In this document: positions 16,687 through 24,966 of the stretch, piece by piece
How the letters are laid out: every line of letters starts with the position of its first letter
Position numbering within the stretch: position 1 is the stretch's first letter
Assembly (NCBI RefSeq): GCF_004349195.1
Contig: NZ_SMLG01000001.1
Span: forward strand, 186,001-250,000
Source of the DNA: Flavobacterium rhamnosiphilum
Lineage (GTDB): Bacteria > Bacteroidota > Bacteroidia > Flavobacteriales > Flavobacteriaceae
Direction: 5' to 3'
DNA length: 64,000 nt
Notes under the pieces: generated by a model
Told to the model about the DNA's origin: nothing
What the model saw: the letters and a program-made list of their open reading frames with translations, nothing else
Database searches by the model: none
Program-made: the position numbers and the translations under genes

Positions 16687-17202
16687 ATGTCTAAAAAAAG
16701 GCTAAAACGGCGCAAACTAAAAGAAAATTTATTCAATAAACGACGTTTAGTAATACTTAACGAAGATACTTTTGAAGAAACATTTTCTTTGAAACTTACT
16801 TTAATGAATGTTTTTGTGGTAGCGACTTTGGGAGCAATAATTATTACATTTGTTACTACTTTTATTATTGCTTTTACTCCTTTACGAGAATTTATACCAG
16901 GCTATTCTTCCTCAAAATTAAAGAAAGACGCAATGGAACTGGCTTTAAAATCAGATTCTTTGTCACGAGCCTTAAAGAAAAACGAAGCGTATATCCAGTC
17001 GATTCAAAAAGTGTTGACAGGAGAGTTAGAATATGCAAAATTCAATAAAGATTCGATACTTTCGGCTGCAGATGAAGTACCTTCTCAAGCTGATTTATCT
17101 GCATCAAAGCAAGAATTGGAATTGAGAGAACAAGTAGCGAAAGAAGAAAAAAATCCCCTCTCAACCTCCCCAAAGGGAAGGAAACAAGACACAAAAAAAT
17201 AA
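16687..17202 (+). CDS. Probably truncated M23-peptidase-type membrane protein (catalytic domain absent)
   Basis: 171 residues. A very basic N-terminus (MSKKRLKRRKLKENLFNKRR) is followed by one membrane helix (about 45-70), then SSKLKKDAMELALKSDSLSRALKKNEAYIQSIQKVLTGELEYAK, a coiled coil, and ELELREQVAKEEK. From memory, M23 (lysostaphin-type) metallopeptidases of Flavobacterium near tatA and GH3 genes begin this way and continue into a LytM domain with HxH motifs; none is present here. Instead the frame changes character at 17152 (NPLSTSPKGRKQDTKK), where the DNA is a Pro/Gly-codon-rich quasi-palindrome, and stops. It may be a pseudogene or a retained anchor-only protein. Confidence 0.6.
   Translation: MSKKRLKRRKLKENLFNKRRLVILNEDTFEETFSLKLTLMNVFVVATLGAIIITFVTTFIIAFTPLREFIPGYSSSKLKKDAMELALKSDSLSRALKKNEAYIQSIQKVLTGELEYAKFNKDSILSAADEVPSQADLSASKQELELREQVAKEEKNPLSTSPKGRKQDTKK
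17154..17182. repeat. CCTCCCC-AAA-GGGAAGG quasi-palindrome in the 3' end of the truncated gene
   Basis: CCTCCCCAAAGGGAAGG (about 17166-17182), preceded by CCCCTCTCAA, is much more GC-rich than the surroundings and folds on itself. I recall similar CCCTCT..CCTCCCC-AAAGGGG words scattered in Bacteroidota genomes. It sits exactly where the protein stops resembling its relatives. Confidence 0.5.
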
Positions 17203-17210
17203 TTCTAATA

Positions 17211-18722
17211 ATGTCAATAAAATCTAGTGCTGCAAAATTATTTGCACAAAAAATATACAAGAAAACACAAGTTTGGGCCAATAATCCTATTGAAACTCAA
17301 AAGAAAGTTTTGCAAAAATTAATCAAAGAAGCGAAGCAAACCCAATTTGGTATTGACCATCATTTTGACCAAATAAAAAATGAGAAAGATTTTGCAAAAC
17401 AGGTACCTATTCGCGATTATGAGGCATTGAAACCCTATGTTGATAAGGTGGTAAAAGGTCAGGAAAATATACTTTGGAAAGGAAAACCGCTTTATTTTGC
17501 CAAGACTTCGGGAACTACTTCCGGGGCTAAATACATTCCTTTGACTAAGGAATCGATGCCTTTTCATATTGAGGCGGCTCGAAATGCCATTTTACATTAC
17601 ATTCATGAAACCGGAAATGCTGATTTTGTTGACGGTAAAATGATTTTCTTGCAAGGAAGTCCAATATTGGAAGAAAAAAATGGAGTTAAATTAGGGAGAT
17701 TGTCTGGAATTGTGGCGCATTTTGTTCCAAAATACCTTCAAAAAAATAGGATGCCTTCTTGGGAAACTAATTGTATTGAGGATTGGGAAACCAAAGTAAA
17801 TGCGATTGTCGAGGAAACATTTAATAAAGACATGAGGGTCATTTCTGGTATTCCGTCTTGGGTTCAAATGTATTTTGAGAAATTACATCAAAAAGGAGGG
17901 AAGCCCGTGGGAGACATCTTCAAAAACTTCAATTTGTTTATTTACGGTGGTGTAAATTATGAACCGTATCGCGCCAAATTTGAGAATTTGATAGGAAGAA
18001 AGGTAGACAGTATTGAGTTATTTCCTGCTTCGGAAGGATTTTTTGCATATCAGGATTCGCAAAAGGAAAAAGGAATGTTATTGCTTTTGAACTCCGGAAT
18101 TTTCTATGAATTTATAAAAAGTGACGAATTTTATACCGATCCCGAAGGTTCGGGACCAAAACGATACACCATCGGCGAAGTAGAACTAGGCGTGAATTAT
18201 GTACTAATCATTTCTACCAATGCGGGACTTTGGGGCTACAATATTGGAGATACCGTTCAGTTTACCAGTTTAAAACCATACAGAATCATAGTATCCGGAA
18301 GAATCAAACATTATATTTCGGCTTTTGGTGAACATGTAATCGGTAAAGAAGTGGAAAGTGCCTTGCAGGAAGCAATTCTTGGAACGGATATTCGCATCAA
18401 TGAATTTACGGTGGCGCCACAAATCACGCCAACAGAAGGATTGCCGTACCACGAATGGTTCATTGAATTTGAAAACGAACCTAAGAACAGTGTGATTTTT
18501 GCGGAAGCGTTAGACAATGCGATGCGAAAACAAAACATTTATTATGATGATTTGATTGTGGGGAAAGTGTTGCGTAAAGTGGTTGTCACCAAAGTGGCTA
18601 AAAACGGTTTTCAGGATTATATGAAATCGATAGGGAAACTGGGTGGACAAAATAAAATCCCGAGACTCTCCAATGACAGAAATATAGTAGATCAATTAGA
18701 AAATTTGCCAATTAGAAAATGA
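17211..18722 (+). CDS. GH3 family acyl-adenylating protein
   Basis: 503 residues, typical of bacterial GH3 proteins. In plants, GH3 enzymes adenylate a carboxylate (such as auxin) and join it to an amino acid; the bacterial substrate is unknown. Motifs seen: ATP-binding FAKTSGTTSGAKYIPLT (motif I, about 98-114), IYGGVNYEPY (about 243-252), ELFPASEGFFAYQ (motif II region), and GYNIGDTVQFTSLKPYRIIVSGRIKHYISAFGEHV (motif III region). It starts 8 bp after the truncated M23-type gene and its stop overlaps the next gene by 4 bp (ATGA), so the three are likely co-transcribed. It carries a CCCGAA/TTCGGG palindrome at 18140-18155, coding for PEGSG. Confidence 0.9.
   Translation: MSIKSSAAKLFAQKIYKKTQVWANNPIETQKKVLQKLIKEAKQTQFGIDHHFDQIKNEKDFAKQVPIRDYEALKPYVDKVVKGQENILWKGKPLYFAKTSGTTSGAKYIPLTKESMPFHIEAARNAILHYIHETGNADFVDGKMIFLQGSPILEEKNGVKLGRLSGIVAHFVPKYLQKNRMPSWETNCIEDWETKVNAIVEETFNKDMRVISGIPSWVQMYFEKLHQKGGKPVGDIFKNFNLFIYGGVNYEPYRAKFENLIGRKVDSIELFPASEGFFAYQDSQKEKGMLLLLNSGIFYEFIKSDEFYTDPEGSGPKRYTIGEVELGVNYVLIISTNAGLWGYNIGDTVQFTSLKPYRIIVSGRIKHYISAFGEHVIGKEVESALQEAILGTDIRINEFTVAPQITPTEGLPYHEWFIEFENEPKNSVIFAEALDNAMRKQNIYYDDLIVGKVLRKVVVTKVAKNGFQDYMKSIGKLGGQNKIPRLSNDRNIVDQLENLPIRK
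18140..18155. repeat. Coding-embedded palindrome TCCCGAA-GG-TTCGGGA
   Basis: A 7-bp perfect stem with a 2-nt loop inside the GH3 gene. Shares the CCCGAAG..TCGGGAC form with copies at 32028-32043 and 37403-37418. Confidence 0.7.
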
Positions 18723-19597
18723 GAAAATTAACACTGCTGTTATTAGTTGTCAGTACTTCTATTTATTCACAATTTAAAGGAATTGTTCTTGATGAAAGTA
18801 ATAAACCCATTCCATATGTTAATATTTGGGTTGAAAACGAAAATTCAGGAACAACATCTGAGGAAAATGGTTCATTTTCTATTAATTTGGAAGATCAAAA
18901 TAAGGTTTTGATTTTCTCCGCTTTGGGTTTTGAAACCAAGAAAGTTAAAGTTTCGGAAGCAGAAAAAGTACGTATGAAAGGAATAGCTTTTGAATTGAAT
19001 GAGGTTGTAATTAATAAGAGTAAAAAAGAAATAACAAGGTTTATCGGGGATTCAAAAAAAACGAGTGCTGTTCATATCTCAGGAAGAGCGCCATGGATTT
19101 ACGCCAAGTTATTTAAATATGAAATTGACTATACGAAAACACCTTTTATAAAGGATGCAATAATTTACACCAATAGTGAAATAAAAAATGCTTGTTTTAA
19201 ATTAAGAGTTTATAAAGTTAAAGAAGATGGGTTACCAGGAGAAGATCTCATTAAGGAAGATATCCTTGTATTTGTAGAAAAAGGGACGAAAAAGAATACA
19301 ATAGAATTATCAAAATATAATCTGAATATTCCTAAAGAAGGAATATTTGTTGCATTTGAATGGATGTTGATTGAAAATAATAAAATTGAATTCGAATATA
19401 AGAATCAAGAATCAAAAAAAATAATTAAAGAATTTGATTATGCTCCATCCGTAGTGTTTAATTATAAAGATAGAGAATTAACAGTTACTTATTCTAATGG
19501 GAAATGGAATAAAAGACCAAAAATAGATTTTGAATTAAACAAGAGCGCAAGAGGTACTGTTATTGAACCTGCGATTAATCTGACTTTAACAAACTAA
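18719..19597 (+). CDS. Exported CarboxypepD_reg-like protein
   Basis: 292 residues with a signal peptide (MRKLTLLLLVVSTSIYSQ). The CarboxypepD_reg-like beta domain (about 19-92) reads FKGIVLDESNKPIPYVNIWVENENSGTTSEENGSFSI..LIFSALGFETKKV, the form found at the N-terminus of TonB-linked receptors. The rest (95-292) is a beta-rich region without a TonB barrel. Such proteins sit in the periplasm or outer membrane; the role is unknown. ATGA overlap with the GH3 gene implies translational coupling. Confidence 0.85.
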   Translation: MRKLTLLLLVVSTSIYSQFKGIVLDESNKPIPYVNIWVENENSGTTSEENGSFSINLEDQNKVLIFSALGFETKKVKVSEAEKVRMKGIAFELNEVVINKSKKEITRFIGDSKKTSAVHISGRAPWIYAKLFKYEIDYTKTPFIKDAIIYTNSEIKNACFKLRVYKVKEDGLPGEDLIKEDILVFVEKGTKKNTIELSKYNLNIPKEGIFVAFEWMLIENNKIEFEYKNQESKKIIKEFDYAPSVVFNYKDRELTVTYSNGKWNKRPKIDFELNKSARGTVIEPAINLTLTN

Positions 19598-19617
19598 GTA
19601 ATAAGCATGAAATAATG

Positions 19618-19727
19618 TCGTATTTGTTTTTAAGCTAGCCTCAGTCGTTATTGAGGATATGATATTATAAAATACGATAATATATCGCTCCTGCTACTTA
19701 AAAGATAAAAACCTACATTTGTAGGTT
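19618..19727 (+). other. Structured leader upstream of the DUF6909-like gene
   Basis: TCGTATTT (19618-19625) pairs with AAATACGA (19670-19677). Between them lies CCTCA/TGAGG (19639-19643/19652-19656). A separate hairpin AACCTAC-ATTT-GTAGGTT follows at 19710-19727 and ends 15 bp before the ATG at 19743. The first part may terminate the upstream operon; the second may affect translation. No known riboswitch class was recognised. Confidence 0.45.
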
Positions 19728-19742
19728 AGAAAATAAAGAAGA

Positions 19743-21422
19743 ATGAAAGAAACTAAAAATATATCACGCTCTAGAGCGCAAGAATCATCGGCGGCAATTG
19801 AAAAAATGTACATCACCATGCGTCACCTTTTCAATAGAGGATTTTATAAGCCAATGGGTGTTTCTGGAGATACATTGAGAGAAGCATTATTGGCATTAAG
19901 CCCAGAAATATATGGAAATATTGCAGATGAAAAAGTAGAATTAAATGGGCTTTTGTATGTTATAGAGCGCCTTCCGGTAGGAATTGAAGAATGTAGATTC
20001 ATCAATTTAACTTCGGAAGAAGGCTATTCAAAATCTCATTTTCAAGCGATTGTTCCGCCAAAAAGACGACGCAATTGCTACCGTATCGATGAGGAACAAA
20101 TGAATGTGGAAATCACCCGCGGACGCTCGGATATTTATGATATTTTGACGCATTTGACGTTTATTTTCATTGAATCCCACAAAATTAGAAATAGAGTTTT
20201 ACTGGATGATGCCGGCGAAGTTTCCCGCGATTGGTTCAAACTGGAACAAGCAGTATCTCAAAAGAAAAAATTGACCCTTGTAGAAAAAGAAAAAGCCATT
20301 TCACATGCTGCGAATATTCTGGGAAGAACATTTGAGGAAGTGTTGGATATTTATGATGCATTTGGTTCAACCGCGGCGCCAGATCGATTTTTGCACGTTA
20401 TTTTTTGGTTAGGAAAACTCGCTATTGAAGAAATAGTTGATGATAATAAGAGAACCATAACATTTAGTCCTATTTTAAGAGAACGATTGGGACATCATAT
20501 TCACGGTGAAATTTGGGCTACTAACATTAAGGAAGTTTTGAAAGACAATCAACTTTTAGATCGTCCGATTCATGTGATTAGCGCGAACATGCACAGTGTG
20601 ATGAACTCTATTTTTGCCACAGAGGTTTTAAAAACGAAGTTTAAAGACAAATCTGATTTCTTTATTTATGAAGAATTGAGTAAGTCTGGCGCTAATGAAG
20701 TTAGAAATCAAGTTTCGGCAGTAGCTTTGAAACACGGGATGATTTCTTTACTGGATACTTCTGGGACAAATATAGATGTACAGATTTTTGATACAGCCAA
20801 AATTGATTGGGCAAAAACTTCGTTTCCAAAGGCAAATACCGGAGATAAAAAACCAGTGCTGATTGTTATGGATTACGCTTTTGGGGAGCAAGCGTATGAA
20901 ACGATTGATGAGTTATTGAAACCCTATAAAAAAGCAACTTTGCTTAATGTAGAATCAGTTTCTATTATGGGAAAAGCGGGAATTCTGGAAGGCGGAAAAG
21001 GAGACATTATGATTCCGAATGCCCACATCAATGAAGGAACGGCGGATAATTATTTTTTCGAAAATGAATTGACTGCTGATATGTTTGAAGGAAATGACAT
21101 TGCAGTTTTTGCAGGTCCAATGGTTACTGTTTTGGGAACTTCATTACAAAACAGAGATTTATTGAAGTTTTTCTATGAATCAACTTGGGGAGTTATAGGA
21201 TTGGAAATGGAAGGTTCTTATTACCAAAAAGCCATTCAATCCGCTTCAAAAATCAGAAAGAGTGTTCCTCATGATATCAAAGTGAGATATGCGTATTATG
21301 CATCAGATAATCCTTTGGAAACAGGAAGTACATTGGCTTCAGGTGGGCTTGGAACTACGGGTGTAAAACCTACTTATTTGATTACAATAAAGATATTGGA
21401 ACAAATTTTCAACGTAAAATAA
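19743..21422 (+). CDS. DUF6909-like protein with nucleoside-phosphorylase-like C-terminus
   Basis: 559 residues, cytoplasmic, no signal peptide. Starts MKETKNISRSRAQESSAAIEKMYITMRHLFNRGF; I recall this as a conserved Flavobacteriia protein (DUF6909). The C-terminal half carries words resembling the PNP/UDP superfamily (MTA nucleosidase, uridine phosphorylase, AMP nucleosidase). They are GKAGILEGGKGDIMIP and INEGTADNYF (about 408-437), matching the GxxG..xxGDxxxxxxxxxxxGxxxxY pattern, and VIGLEMEG at about 484-491, matching the catalytic EMEG/EMES motif. A nucleosidase or phosphorylase role is inferred, not shown. It is separated from the upstream operon by a structured leader; the polysaccharide cluster begins 9 bp downstream. 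Confidence 0.75.
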   Translation: MKETKNISRSRAQESSAAIEKMYITMRHLFNRGFYKPMGVSGDTLREALLALSPEIYGNIADEKVELNGLLYVIERLPVGIEECRFINLTSEEGYSKSHFQAIVPPKRRRNCYRIDEEQMNVEITRGRSDIYDILTHLTFIFIESHKIRNRVLLDDAGEVSRDWFKLEQAVSQKKKLTLVEKEKAISHAANILGRTFEEVLDIYDAFGSTAAPDRFLHVIFWLGKLAIEEIVDDNKRTITFSPILRERLGHHIHGEIWATNIKEVLKDNQLLDRPIHVISANMHSVMNSIFATEVLKTKFKDKSDFFIYEELSKSGANEVRNQVSAVALKHGMISLLDTSGTNIDVQIFDTAKIDWAKTSFPKANTGDKKPVLIVMDYAFGEQAYETIDELLKPYKKATLLNVESVSIMGKAGILEGGKGDIMIPNAHINEGTADNYFFENELTADMFEGNDIAVFAGPMVTVLGTSLQNRDLLKFFYESTWGVIGLEMEGSYYQKAIQSASKIRKSVPHDIKVRYAYYASDNPLETGSTLASGGLGTTGVKPTYLITIKILEQIFNVK

Positions 21423-21431
21423 AAACATAGG

Positions 21432-22418
21432 ATGAACAAAAACCAACCCAATAACCAAGAGGATCAGGAGATCGATTTAACACAAATTTCTAAGAAAATA
21501 GTACGATTATTTGAATGGATCAATACCTTTTTATTCAAATGTATTCAGTTTTTTGTAAAAAATGCGATTGTAATTTCGATTTTGCTGGTAATTGGAGTTG
21601 GATTAGGATTTTATTTAGATGTGACAAAAAAAACCTATGATCATCAAGTTATAGTTACCCCAAATTTTGGAAGTACCGATTATTTATATTCAAAAATTGA
21701 CTTGATTGAATCTAAAATCAAAGAAGGGGATACTGTTTTTCTAAAAGAAATTGTTGGTATAAAAAAGCCTAAAGAAATACTAAAAATTGAAATCAAACCC
21801 ATAACGGATGTTTATAAATTTATTGAAAATAAAACAGAAAACTTTGAATTAATCAAGTTGATGGCAGAGGGTGGGGATATAAAAAAAATCCTCGAAGATA
21901 ATTTGACCAGTAAAAATTACACCTTTCATAGAATCAATTTTAAAACAAAAAAGTTAACAAACGATACAGAAACAGTTCAACCGTTATTAAATTTTTTGAA
22001 TACTTCCGATTACTATAAGGAAATTCAAAAAGAAACAGTGAAGAATATTCAAATAGAGATGATTCAAAACGATACCATTATTTCACAAATAAATGATGTC
22101 CTGAATGGATTTTCTAATAGGGTAAATGGCGCTCAAAATAGCGACAAACTGGTTTATTATAATGAAAACACACAGCTAAACGATGTTATTAAAACTAAAG
22201 AGGCTTTGATTAATGAACAAGGAGATCATAGAGTAGAACTAGTAGGATTAAATAAAATTATTAAAGAAAATAGTTCAACATTAAATATTGAAAATGCGAA
22301 TTCAGTCAATGGAAAGTTAAAATTGGTTTTGCCAATTTTGTTCTTGATTTCATTTATTTTAATACGCTTATTTTTAGCGTATTATAAAAGTCAGATAAAA
22401 AAAGCAAAAATGATATAA
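21432..22418 (+). CDS. Wzz-like (chain-length determinant type) membrane protein
   Basis: 328 residues. Two membrane helices, near the N-terminus (about 44-65) and the C-terminus (about 297-317), enclose a long extracytoplasmic domain with helical stretches. This is the topology of polysaccharide co-polymerases (Wzz). The Wzz Pro-rich motif next to helix 2 is not obvious, so this rests on topology and position: it opens the polysaccharide cluster, directly before a flippase and polymerase-like genes. It starts 9 bp after the DUF6909-like gene and could be co-transcribed with it. Confidence 0.6.
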   Translation: MNKNQPNNQEDQEIDLTQISKKIVRLFEWINTFLFKCIQFFVKNAIVISILLVIGVGLGFYLDVTKKTYDHQVIVTPNFGSTDYLYSKIDLIESKIKEGDTVFLKEIVGIKKPKEILKIEIKPITDVYKFIENKTENFELIKLMAEGGDIKKILEDNLTSKNYTFHRINFKTKKLTNDTETVQPLLNFLNTSDYYKEIQKETVKNIQIEMIQNDTIISQINDVLNGFSNRVNGAQNSDKLVYYNENTQLNDVIKTKEALINEQGDHRVELVGLNKIIKENSSTLNIENANSVNGKLKLVLPILFLISFILIRLFLAYYKSQIKKAKMI

Positions 22419-22514
22419 TTATTTTTTGCTTTCATTTTAAAACTAAATACAATCGGATAGGGTTTTAATTAATTCGGCCAATACAATTTCTTGAAATTTT
22501 GAAAAAAAATCAAT

Positions 22515-23819
22515 ATGGGTTTCAATAAAATAAAAAAAAATCCATTTGTTTTACAGAGTTTAAAAACGATGTTCTTAAGAATTATAGGTGTAGTTACCCT
22601 TTTCGGATTTTCATTGTTTTTAACGCATAATTACAATCCAAAAATCATTGGTCAATTCGACTTTATAAGAATGGTTTTATTAGTTTTAAGCAGTATTTGC
22701 GTTCTCGGCACTGATCAATCCATATTATATTTTACAGGCATTTTAAAAAGTACAAATGCACCGGAAAAATTAAAGGCGATTTATAAAAAAATTGTTTTAC
22801 TTATTTTTGTATTGTGTTTACTGGTATTGATTGTTTTTTTTGTCATTGGTCAAAATAGCATTAATTTATTTTTCAACGATAAAAGCACTTATGTTTTGAT
22901 GGCTAAGGCAATTATTACTTTGTTTTTCTATTCGATAACCTTGTTTAATACTGAAACAATTCGAGCATTAGACAAAATTTATATTGCTGAATTATTTAGA
23001 AATACTTTTAAGTATGTTTCTGTTATTTTTGGTGCTATTGTATTGTTTTATTATCATCAGGAAACTTATTTGGTAGATGCTTTTTTGATAGGATTTGTAG
23101 CGCTTTCGATTTTAACAACGATTATTATTTTTCGACTTTTTAAAAAACAAAAAAGTGATTCAATTCTACCAAATGACACGAATCCTTTTTCGTACTCCTT
23201 TATTGCTCACAAATCATACCCGATGGCTATAAGCAATTTAGCTATTTTTTTGATGATGACTTTCGATGTAGTGTTTTTGAAAAAATTTAAAGGAGATGAA
23301 ACGGTAGCCTATTATGCCATTGCAATGAAGTTAGGTTCTATTTTGTTTATGATTAATAATTCGGTGTATATTTCTGTTTCTTTAAAAATCGCACAACTTT
23401 ACACAGACAATAATAAAAAAGAACTATTAAAAACGTTGAAACAAAGCGCCAGAATGATTGTTTTACTAACATTACCGGTTGTTTTATTTGTTTGTTTGTT
23501 TTCCGAAAATATTTTATATTTCTTTGGAGAAAATTATACACAAAGCAAACAAGCACTTTTGATATTAATGGTGGGTCAGTTGTTTGCTTCTTTTTTTGGA
23601 GTATCAGCTATATATTTGAATATGACGGGAAGACAAAGTATTTTCCAAATCGTTTTAATTTTAGCTGTATTAGTCAACTTAATTCTAAACATTATATTAA
23701 TCCCGGTATATTCTATGACTGGAGCAGCAATTGCTTTTGTTTCAAGTTTACTTTTTTGGAATATAGTTACAGCAATAATTGTTTATAAAAAAGATAAGTT
23801 ATTAATTGTATTTCATTAA
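22515..23819 (+). CDS. Oligosaccharide flippase (Wzx/MOP superfamily)
   Basis: 434 residues with about 12 membrane segments and short charged loops. The opening (LQSLKTMFLRIIGVVTLFGFSLFLTHNYNPKIIGQFDFIRMVLLVLSSICVLGTDQSILYF) and the end (PVYSMTGAAIAFVSSLLFWNIVTAIIVYKKD) are typical of MOP-family polysaccharide flippases. It would move undecaprenyl-linked repeat units across the inner membrane. It follows the Wzz-like gene by about 96 bp and precedes two polymerase/ligase candidates. Confidence 0.88.
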   Translation: MGFNKIKKNPFVLQSLKTMFLRIIGVVTLFGFSLFLTHNYNPKIIGQFDFIRMVLLVLSSICVLGTDQSILYFTGILKSTNAPEKLKAIYKKIVLLIFVLCLLVLIVFFVIGQNSINLFFNDKSTYVLMAKAIITLFFYSITLFNTETIRALDKIYIAELFRNTFKYVSVIFGAIVLFYYHQETYLVDAFLIGFVALSILTTIIIFRLFKKQKSDSILPNDTNPFSYSFIAHKSYPMAISNLAIFLMMTFDVVFLKKFKGDETVAYYAIAMKLGSILFMINNSVYISVSLKIAQLYTDNNKKELLKTLKQSARMIVLLTLPVVLFVCLFSENILYFFGENYTQSKQALLILMVGQLFASFFGVSAIYLNMTGRQSIFQIVLILAVLVNLILNIILIPVYSMTGAAIAFVSSLLFWNIVTAIIVYKKDKLLIVFH

Positions 23820-23895
23820 AATAAGAAGGAGAAATAACACCATTTCAATATAATTATTCACAGACGAAGTAAGGTTTTTTATATAAAAAGTATTG

Positions 23896-24966
23896 ATGAA
23901 AACACTAATAAAAAAAAACAAAGCGGTATTTATAGGGTTGTTTTTTTGTAATTTAATAGTAGCATTTCTGACGCCTTATATTTTACCGGAAAGATATTTT
24001 AACGATACTGTAATAATTGTATTTGACAAAGGCCACGAAATAGGCTGGTTTGGCAGTTATCCTTTTGCGATTATGTTTTATAAACTTACGGGTTTACGAC
24101 ATCTTCCTTTTTTTGCTATTGCCTTAATTCAGTTTCCTATAGTAACGTACCTATTATATAAAATAGGTGTGCCTCCAAACTTCCATAAGTTAAACCTAAA
24201 GAATGGTTTGGTGTATATTGCTCTCCTGCTCACGGGTATATACATGTCTATGCCAACTAAGGAATTTATAACTTTTTTGATGTTTTGTACCATTCCTTTT
24301 ATATTTCAATCCAAGAGAAAACCGTTATTTAAAATCATTTTTTCGCTTATTTTAATCGCTTGTTTTTCGTTTTTCAGACCCTATTATTTATTGATGCCAA
24401 TATTTGCAGTAGGGATGTATGTAGTATCGTTTATCAAATTTGAGAACAAAACATTTTCTACTATTTTTTATGGATTACTGATTGCTATTTTTTTATCACT
24501 GAGTCATGGAGTTATAAGAGGAGAGTATATTTCAAAACTAACAAGGGAAAATTATGTCATTAATAATATAAGTAAAAACAATATAAATACGGCAATAGTG
24601 TCGCCAATATCACAAGATACCTGGTATGGTGAAGCATTTGGTATTGTCTATGGTTTTATGGCTGTAAATGTGCCAATAGTAGAAGCAATTAAGCACATTT
24701 TATCTCCGCAAGTACTAGCCTTTGTTGTATGGCAATTATTGATTTTTTATATTTTATTTGTTCGGTTTTCACGATGTTTAAAAAATAGAAAACAATATCA
24801 ATTTGAGTTGTGGACATTATTAATTTTGTTTGCCTATTTTATAGTTCAAGGTATATTTGAACCTGATTTAGGCACTTCCGTTAGACATAAAATAGGCCTT
24901 TTCCCTTTAATATATTTTGCATTGTATTATGAACATTTCAGAAAAGACATTCGACAAAGTATTTAA
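23896..24966 (+). CDS. Multi-spanning membrane protein, possible EpsG-like polysaccharide polymerase
   Basis: 356 residues from the ATG at 23896; a TTG one codon earlier is in frame but the ATG is preferred. About nine or ten membrane segments. Features resembling EpsG/Wzy-type proteins are the short hydrophilic stretch after the first helix (GWFGSYPFAIMFYKLTG), MSMPTKEFITF, FFRPYYLL (Arg/Tyr pair in a loop) and the C-terminal EPDLGTSVRHKIGLFPLIYFALYYE. Assignment by topology and context only. The next gene starts inside its 3' end (24929), so the two are translationally coupled. Confidence 0.6.
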   Translation: MKTLIKKNKAVFIGLFFCNLIVAFLTPYILPERYFNDTVIIVFDKGHEIGWFGSYPFAIMFYKLTGLRHLPFFAIALIQFPIVTYLLYKIGVPPNFHKLNLKNGLVYIALLLTGIYMSMPTKEFITFLMFCTIPFIFQSKRKPLFKIIFSLILIACFSFFRPYYLLMPIFAVGMYVVSFIKFENKTFSTIFYGLLIAIFLSLSHGVIRGEYISKLTRENYVINNISKNNINTAIVSPISQDTWYGEAFGIVYGFMAVNVPIVEAIKHILSPQVLAFVVWQLLIFYILFVRFSRCLKNRKQYQFELWTLLILFAYFIVQGIFEPDLGTSVRHKIGLFPLIYFALYYEHFRKDIRQSI

